A DNA stretch of 64,000 nucleotides, taken from assembly GCA_024362935.1 (NCBI GenBank), contig JANCRA010000001.1:48953501-49017500 (forward strand), written 5' to 3'. Below, piece after piece: positions 50,701-64,000 of the stretch (position 1 is its first letter; every line of letters starts with the position of its first letter). The notes beneath the pieces were generated by a model that saw only the letters and a program-made list of their open reading frames with translations, ran no database searches and was not told the origin of the DNA. Made by a program: the position numbers and the translations under genes. Source of the stretch: Setophaga petechia (taxonomy: Eukaryota; Chordata; Aves; Passeriformes; Parulidae).

Positions 50701-52477
50701 CTGATCGTATTCCTCCAAAATTAGGCCAAGCACAATAACTGCAAAAAATGTGTCATGTGGGTTGACTAGATGATCACAACAATCTGCAGTCTTAATTATT
50801 TCCATGCAGGTGAGAAGAGAAATCCAGAAGCAGTTTTCTTCACCAAAGGAAACAGCTTAGCCCTTTCAAAAGCAGCCTTAAGGCTTTCTGCTATGGGGAA
50901 CAGCCTGTAGAGAACCACCACCATAACCTCACACTTCAGTCATTAACATACACACACTGAGGCCTGAGCCTTTTGATCATCCTTTAAAACAAGTTTTAGC
51001 CACCTCAAATCCTACTGCTCTGGGGACAAAAGAGAAAAATAACATGAACATTAAAGCTCAAAGATAAATCAACCCCACCTAAAGCTCAAAACCCAAGTTC
51101 CTTGTCTCCAGTAAGAAGGGTTGATAAGCAAAGATAACTGACCAGCATCTGACTGACTGCATGGAAAGACTGAGCACAAGGGATTCTGGAAATCTGAGCC
51201 TCTGCACACTAGAAAGGATGACACTCAAAAGAGTCCCTTGAAAATTGCTATAAGATATTAGGAATCCATCTTGTAGCTGGACTCTTCCCAAATCTATGGC
51301 TGAGCTCCAGCCTTGCCATGGCTGCCTGCTTTTTCTGTTAGCACATCACCACAAATATCATGTCAGCATCAAGGAGCATTCAGGTGTTCATTAAGGAAGG
51401 AATTGGCTATAAGTCATGGCTCAGCAAGCCACGAATGCCATGTTTTGGTATCTAACCTTAATATTTTTCATATTTCATCTTTCTTTTTCATAATAAAACC
51501 TCAAAAATTCAGTTTTGCTGACTGCTCTGCATCTCTGTGTTTTGCTCTTCCACCAGAAAAAAGCATTTGATGATATCCTCACCAACAAAGCACCTGAGCT
51601 ACTGAAAGATTTGGATACTTTCCTAGGGGAAAAGAAGTGGCTGGTGGGGAATTCTGTAAGTATAATTTTTGTTTCTCCCATTCCCATCAGATTGCCAGAA
51701 AATTCAAGTAATGGACTATTGCTGAATTTCTGGGTTTCATGTCAGGCCATGAAGGAACTCTCCCCACACTTTATTCTTACCAATACACAACAGGTCATTC
51801 AATTGCAAAGTAAAAATTGTTTTCCACAATATTAGAAAAGTGAGGCAAACTAGGACTAGGATCTGCATTTACTGAAGCAGAAAATGCATTTTCATAAGTA
51901 TGTTGACACAAAACATTTTAAATGCCTTTACTGTTGTGAACACAAATTCATGAGTACACAGAGCCGTGTTTATCATCACTGACTTATTTATAAGGCAATA
52001 CAAAAAAACCTCTATATAAACATTGTACCTTTTTTACCCCAAACTCTTTTCTGCAGGACAGTTTTGGCAGGAAAGACTAATACTGTAACACAACTAATAT
52101 CTGTAACCAGGACTTGATTTGAACCAGTATTTACTGAAGTCAAGCCTTGCATTGCAACCTAACTACTAGCCCTGTAATAATGGGCTTTAAAAAAACCCCA
52201 ACCCCAAAATGAAAACTTAAAACAGATAAATTCAGTTTTTTGAGAATATTAGTAGTCCTGGCTTTTGAAATTACCAACTAAAATTTACTGCTTTCTGTTC
52301 CATTTCCACTAGGTAACGTGGGCTGATTTCTACTGGGATGTGTGCAGTACAACACTTCTGTCCTGTAAGCCTGACCTGGCAGACAAATACCCCAGGCTTT
52401 TGGCTCTCAGGGAGAGAGTGCAAGCACTGCCAGCTATTGCTGCCTGGATCCAGAAAAGGCCAAAGAGCGTAATGTAG
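35599..52477 (+). CDS. HPGDS: HPGDS, haematopoietic prostaglandin D synthase, spliced from 5 coding exons
   Basis: Glutathione-dependent cytosolic enzyme that isomerises prostaglandin H2 to prostaglandin D2; a sigma-class glutathione transferase. The coding exons (35599-35731, 46327-46419, 48397-48506, 51557-51655, 52313-52477) join in phase to 600 nt, or 199 residues, the usual length of the family. Residues 1 to about 74 form the thioredoxin-like domain: MPQYKLTYFNLRGRAE carries the catalytic Tyr8 plus Arg14, then Trp39 and Lys43, and Gln63-Ser64 of the glutathione site. The remainder is the helical domain, with the divalent-metal aspartates Asp93, Asp96 and Asp97, then Trp104 and Cys156. 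All are present, so the enzyme should be active. The start codon has A at -3. Introns are 10.6, 2.0, 3.05 and 0.66 kb, all GT-AG. The gene ends tail to tail with SMARCAD1. Residues 112-114 read RKK where human has an acidic residue after the exon junction, a minor change. Confidence 0.97.
37089..37352 (+). repeat. Left arm of inverted duplication
   Basis: 264 bp beginning aaaaagacaaagcataatta and ending gcagctgcagcacc. The reverse complement of 39,040-39,304 matches it with about 17 differences by eye, roughly 93% identity. About 85 bp in the middle (from ctagaacaagatg to gattatcccaat) are identical. I do not recognise the sequence as a known transposon. Confidence 0.93.
39040..39304 (-). repeat. 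Right arm of inverted duplication
   Basis: Reverse-complement copy of 37,089-37,352. It begins ggtgccgcagctgc and ends tgctttgtctttt on the plus strand. The match stops sharply at both ends. The 1.69-kb spacer is unrelated sequence. Both arms lie in the same HPGDS intron. Confidence 0.93.
45439..45481. repeat. Perfect 19-bp hairpin with 5-nt loop
   Basis: The left arm acctgatgctgttcactga is followed by ttccc and the exact reverse complement tcagtgaacagcatcaggt. Pairing ends at a G-T wobble just outside the stem. The stem is too short for a typical microRNA precursor (about 30 bp) and is not followed by a T-run. Confidence 0.95.
46327..46419 (+). CDS. HPGDS: HPGDS coding exon 2
   Basis: Completes Thr45 and runs to the first base of codon 76. 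Carries IPFGKLPILEVDG and the glutathione-binding HQS (residues 62-64). Acceptor tttcctctccaag at 46,326, donor g|gtaatg at 46,420. Confidence 0.96.
46420..48396 (+). other. HPGDS: HPGDS intron 3
   Basis: A 2.0-kb intron. The longest open frame (47,059-47,505, minus strand, 148 codons) has no recognisable domain and no promoter or splice context. No repeat is recognised apart from a 10-A run at about 46,560. Confidence 0.8.
48397..48506 (+). CDS. HPGDS: HPGDS coding exon 3
   Basis: Encodes residues 76-112. Carries the metal-binding aspartates in AIVDTIDDF (Asp93, Asp96, Asp97) and the PWAEK motif with Trp104. Acceptor gcttcccacag, donor aga|gtaagc at 48,507; the exon ends in phase 0. Confidence 0.96.
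49370..49452. repeat. Short imperfect tandem repeat (ttattagggtatc type)
   Basis: The phrase ttattagggtatcttatta recurs about three times with variable spacers (gaggtgccca lies before the last). A small interspersed minisatellite. Confidence 0.7.
49941..49960 (-). promoter_or_regulatory. Candidate CTCF-type binding site
   Basis: On the minus strand gaccacaaggtggtggtagc fits the CCAC-N-AGGTGG form of the CTCF core. It lies in the CpG-richer patch of HPGDS intron 4. Motif match by eye only. Confidence 0.3.
51557..51655 (+). CDS. HPGDS: HPGDS coding exon 4
   Basis: 33 codons, residues 113-145, in phase 0 at both ends. Encodes KKAFDDILTNKAPELLKDLD, then TFLGEKKWLVGNS. Acceptor cttccaccag, donor tct|gtaagt at 51,656. 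Confidence 0.96.
51656..52312 (+). other. HPGDS: HPGDS intron 5
   Basis: A 657-bp GT-AG intron with acceptor tttccactag. No other feature seen. Confidence 0.9.
52313..52477 (+). CDS. HPGDS: HPGDS coding exon 5 (stop codon exon)
   Basis: 54 codons plus the stop TAG at 52,475-52,477. Begins VTWADFYWDVCSTTLL with Cys156 and ends with a basic tail, IQKRPKSVM. The VTWADF start is a hallmark of sigma-class glutathione transferases. Confidence 0.97.
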   Translation, partial: VTWADFYWDVCSTTLLSCKPDLADKYPRLLALRERVQALPAIAAWIQKRPKSVM

Positions 52478-52675
52478 ATCAGCTGCTCAGAGAAACAAAT
52501 GCTTGTTTAGTTTTCAATATGATAAACATCCTAAGTTATTAACTTCTAAATCATTTAAATTAACTTCAGATGGCTGTGGTGCATTCAAATCAAAATCTAC
52601 CACTTGTATCCACTTGCAAGAGAATCTAAAATACTGCTTTAGTAGAGTAATAAATATTGATTCACAGAAGTGTAG
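52478..52675 (+). other. HPGDS: HPGDS 3' UTR, to first poly(A) signal
   Basis: AT-rich sequence after the stop. A canonical AATAAA lies at 52,649-52,654, which would place cleavage near 52,670-52,680. A longer isoform using a later signal (aaataaaaacc near 52,992) is possible. Confidence 0.5.
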
Positions 52676-52869
52676 TTGCAATCACATTCTCCATCTACTA
52701 ACACAGTGCTTCATCAAACCAAATCATGTTTTGTGCAGTCTTAAAAGGGAAAAAATATTAATACACCTTCATTGAGAGGTGCAATCTCAACAACATTTTG
52801 CCTACTGCAGTCTTCCAATCTGGAGGAAGTCAAGTTAAAAGGAGAGGGCAAATGTGTGGAACACAAGGC

Positions 52870-52894
52870 AAAAAAAAAAAAAAAAAAAAAAAAA
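52870..52894. repeat. Poly-A tract, 25 A
   Basis: Uninterrupted run of A followed by gagagaag. A simple repeat with no recognisable retroposed body in front of it. Confidence 0.9.
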
Positions 52895-53656
52895 GAGAGA
52901 AGTAAAAAGACCCACTTAGTCAGTAAAATTCAAGGGCCTAAAAAAAGTGCTTGAGAAGCTAGAGGTTTATGCTGTGCCCCTGAAAAAAACCAAATAAAAA
53001 CCTCCAAAACAAGCCAAAAAGCAGTTGCAAGCTGAGCTGGTGCCCACACCAGCAGCAGTTCTCCATAAACACACCAGCTGCAAAAACATTTAACAGCTCA
53101 GTATTTACGCCAATAAGCAAGAGACACAAACTGGGGGTGAGTGGTGGCAGCCAGGTTTAGAACAAATTAAGGGTTTGCTCTTCCAGGACTGGAAAAAAGG
53201 CAGGTGAAAATCTTGGCAATGTGGACTGCTGTGGATGAAAGTGGTTTACACAAACTCAAGGGGAGACAAGTGCTTGTGAGAGGTCTCCATTGTGTGGTGT
53301 AAGCAGATGAACCACAACAAACTTGGGCAACACTCCGTGCTGGAAATCGCCACTGTTGGGAAAGTATTTCCCTTCACATTTGCTTTCCCCTCCCACCTCA
53401 AATATTATTTCATTGTATCATGAATGATGCCAAATAACCCCTCAGAGAGACAACTCAGGCATTGTCAGAACAGAAGGAAACAACCTTTACTCATTCCCAT
53501 CTTCACCTGCTTTGCAACTCCTTGCATGCTTTGCTCTGGCTCTTCATACACTTTTTCTTCTTTAGCTCCCAAAACTCCTCTCTTCTTCAGCAACTGACTT
53601 CAGAGAGTGGCTTTGTGTTCCTTTCTCTCTGTACATCTTTCCCAATCAGAAAAACA

Positions 53657-53790
53657 GAACCATAGAATAGCTGAAGGGACCTCTGGAGGTCCTCTGGTCC
53701 AAGACCCTGCTCACACAGGGCCACCCAGAGCCAGCTGCCCAGGACTGCATCCAGTTAGTTCTTGGCTCTCTCCAAGGATGGTGGCCCTGC
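53657..53790 (-). mobile_element. CR1 LINE 3'-end fragment
   Basis: The plus strand reads accatagaatagctgaaggga, then cctctggaggtcctctggtc, then a ccctgctcacacagggccac-type block, then ctccaaggatggtgg. This is the reverse complement of the conserved CR1 3' untranslated region. The copy is short and lies in the gap between the two genes. Confidence 0.85.
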
Positions 53791-54599
53791 CATCTCTTGA
53801 GACCCCCTGCTACGAACAGTAGCAACAGTTACAAGGAGGAAAGGCAGAAACACACGAGCTCCACAGCACCTACAGACAGATACTGACCCCAAGGGTAACC
53901 ACTGCTCCTCCCAGAGCTCAAAACAAAAATCCCAGACACATCCAGAAGACCACACAACCCACCCTGAAGGGCAGGGATCTTGTTTCAATCCACACTTGAA
54001 CTAAGAAAGTGAGAACATGCAGGTACAACTGGGTAAGATTTGGGTTAGCATCATGCTCAACAGAAACAAACAACCTAATTACCTGTAGCATTAAACACCA
54101 GTGGTTCTCTGTTAAATCCCACTATTTAGCTCAGCAGAACTAGCGGAAATAAAGAAGCGTGGAAAACTGATTCTTACCCATATCCCTTCTCAAACAATAG
54201 ACTACATATTCACCTAGCTTCAGTTGTGCATTTTGGAACAGACAGCACAGCCACAGAACATTTCTAGGAAAAGCCAAGCAGTTTAGTCCACGCTTGGAAA
54301 ACAAGTTTTAATTGTTTAAAAAAGCTTTAATTTCCCACCATTTTGAATTTGTAAAAATCATGCACAGTTGACCACAATACCCACAGACTTGACCAAACCA
54401 TTTGGCAGCAGTTCTGTTTTTACAATCAATATCCTCACACCACTGTAATTAGAGTATAATGACACACTGGTAATTAACTACTGCTGGACAAAGCCAGGGC
54501 AGTTCAATTGGAACATTCCAGCTGGTTTGAGAGCTCATTGATTTTTAACATGCACATTATCATCTGCTCACCTGCCCCAAACCACTGCAACCACAAAAA

Positions 54600-55091
54600 C
54601 ATTTTGTCAATCTATGGAATTTTATTGGAACAAGTTGATACAAAACCAGTACGGTACATCAAATGAACCAAAACAAGCAGAAACAGACTCGAGCATTGTC
54701 AAATAAGGCACATATAAAAAAATCTACACGCGGAATCCAGTGAAACAGACAGTTTATATATATATATATATTTGGAGGTAGAAATAATTACAAAAATACT
54801 GACAAATCTTAAGCAGTAGCAGATTTGTTAATTACTACTTCGGTCCCCATTTTCAAAATTGATCTGTAAAACCTTTATTTAGCATCTGAGGTTGGCACAT
54901 TTGGGCCATTTATGCTTTTAAGCATCAAAAGAATGCTACTTGTGTTAAAAATTTTCAATACCATGAGCAATAAAACAAAGAAACTACAAAAAGTTATAAA
55001 CGTTCATAAAACTCCGGTCAACAGTAATGTAAGAGAGTCCTTGGGGTGTTTCATCACATTTCTTCCTTAAATTTCACAACATATTTTCATT
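54600..55091 (-). other. SMARCAD1: SMARCAD1 3' UTR
   Basis: Sequence following the SMARCAD1 stop codon on the minus strand. AATAAA signals on that strand lie at 54,874-54,879 and 54,621-54,626 (tttatt on plus). The distal one would give a UTR of about 490 nt. A (TA)n microsatellite lies inside it at about 54,755-54,772. The end is inferred. Confidence 0.5.
54755..54772. repeat. (TA)n microsatellite
   Basis: About nine TA units (tatatatatatatata) within the presumed SMARCAD1 3' UTR. Confidence 0.9.
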
Positions 55092-63186
<8,095 letters not shown>

Positions 63187-64000
63187 CTGTAAGACAACAT
63201 TAAAGCAAAACCCAAGTCATTTATAATTTATTATGTCCTGCTGTTTCACACCTCAGCATCAACCCAAACATCTGATTTTAATGCAAATCCCTTTAAATTC
63301 TCCTAAAGGTTAAGAGACATTCTGCCTTAAAACTGGAAAACTGCTAAGTAAGAAACTGAATCTGCTAAGTAAGAAGCTGAATCAACCCCAACTGGGCTCT
63401 AGTAACTCAACCAGATTGCACTTTAAACTCCTGCAGGAACAGGCCCTGCACGGTCTGTAACCACTGTGTGAAATATATACAATGTGTAACTTTGCAGCTT
63501 GGTTTCTTCCCTAGAGAGTTAAATCCCCAGAAAGCAAATCACTTAATCTGTCAGTACTTGCCAGCAGAAGTATGTCACCAGGACAGACAGTGCCTCTGGG
63601 AGCAGGCAGAGGCCTGACATCCCTGCTGTGCAGCTCCAGGTGTGCAGCAGCACAGCAGCCACAGGCAACACTGCTGCGCCCAAGGGGAAGCTGCTTGACA
63701 GCCGACACAAGGGCTGGCCCCAAACCACAGCAGAAAGGGGATTCTGCTAAATGCCACTTGGCAAGGGGAGGGACCCAGCTCAGGGGTGAGAAGACACCTC
63801 TGGAATAGTGTCAGGAAAACTGCCAGGGGACTGCACTGCCCAGGCATTTCCAACCTGCCTCTACAACTGGGACTCAGACTGACTTCACAAAAGCACCTTT
63901 GTTCACGTACTACGTACACCTCAGGTTTTAAGTAATATATGCATTATTAAGAGCTGTTTTTAAAAGTGGGCTCCAGTGGAGTTTGAAAGCACACTAAAAA
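63187..64000 (-). other. SMARCAD1: SMARCAD1 intron, truncated by the window edge
   Basis: No upstream SMARCAD1 exon is visible here; I looked for the HLIVVPAST coding block on the minus strand. A GC-richer stretch at 63,540-63,850 is open on both strands but has no family resemblance. Confidence 0.7.

Larger units (their letters stand above)
48507..51556 (+). other. HPGDS: HPGDS intron 4
   Basis: A 3.05-kb intron. It holds a small ttattagggtatc-type repeat cluster at about 49,370-49,452, a CpG-richer patch at about 49,740-50,000 with a CTCF-like site at 49,941-49,960, and overlapping open frames at 50,082-50,493 without family resemblance. Confidence 0.75.
52676..54600. other. Convergent intergenic gap between HPGDS and SMARCAD1
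   Basis: Non-coding. It contains a 25-A run at 52,870-52,894, a CR1 fragment at about 53,657-53,790, and otherwise unassigned sequence. Both genes transcribe towards this gap. Confidence 0.7.

Overview
This is vertebrate nuclear DNA, almost certainly from a bird and probably a songbird. Three things support this. First, two intron-rich genes lie tail to tail: HPGDS on the + strand and SMARCAD1 on the - strand, an arrangement known from tetrapods. Second, there are degraded CR1 LINE copies, including one that still encodes the end of CR1 ORF2. Third, a solo LTR in a SMARCAD1 intron resembles a family I recall as common in songbirds. The base composition is AT-rich, with long introns and simple repeats. 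Nothing prokaryotic or viral-genome-like is present.

Layout. Positions 1 to about 22,900 are intergenic on the 5' side of HPGDS (towards PDLIM5 in other tetrapods). They hold two CR1 fragments, a small minisatellite and a poly-A tract, but no gene I can support. A CpG-rich promoter-like block at about 22,900-23,520 contains a TATA-like box and a GTGAGT splice donor, and is my best candidate for the HPGDS promoter and non-coding exon 1. After a putative intron of about 12.5 kb come five coding exons (35,599-52,477). They join in phase to a 199-residue haematopoietic prostaglandin D synthase in which all the catalytic and metal-binding residues I could check are present. About 2.6 kb of convergent 3' flank follows. 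Then the last twelve coding exons of SMARCAD1 run right to left (63,186 down to 55,092). They encode the C-terminal 468 residues of this SNF2-family chromatin remodeller, from just before motif II (DEGH) through motifs III-VI to the stop codon. The ATP-binding P-loop exons and the N-terminal CUE domains lie beyond the right edge.

The two genes are neighbours and not functional partners. HPGDS makes PGD2 from PGH2 in the cytosol; SMARCAD1 acts on chromatin in the nucleus. Exon boundaries were set by reading GT-AG junctions and checking that the phases add up: 600 nt for HPGDS, and 1,409 nt including a 2-nt partial codon for SMARCAD1.

The non-genic part holds several structures worth a second look. 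These are a 265-bp inverted duplication with about 1.7 kb between its arms in HPGDS intron 2, a perfect 19-bp hairpin in the same intron, a solo LTR with a 6-bp target-site duplication that fills over half of one SMARCAD1 intron, and a well-formed antisense exon-like segment inside HPGDS intron 1. I see no evidence of a novel multi-gene system. This is a conserved vertebrate locus with accessory repeats.
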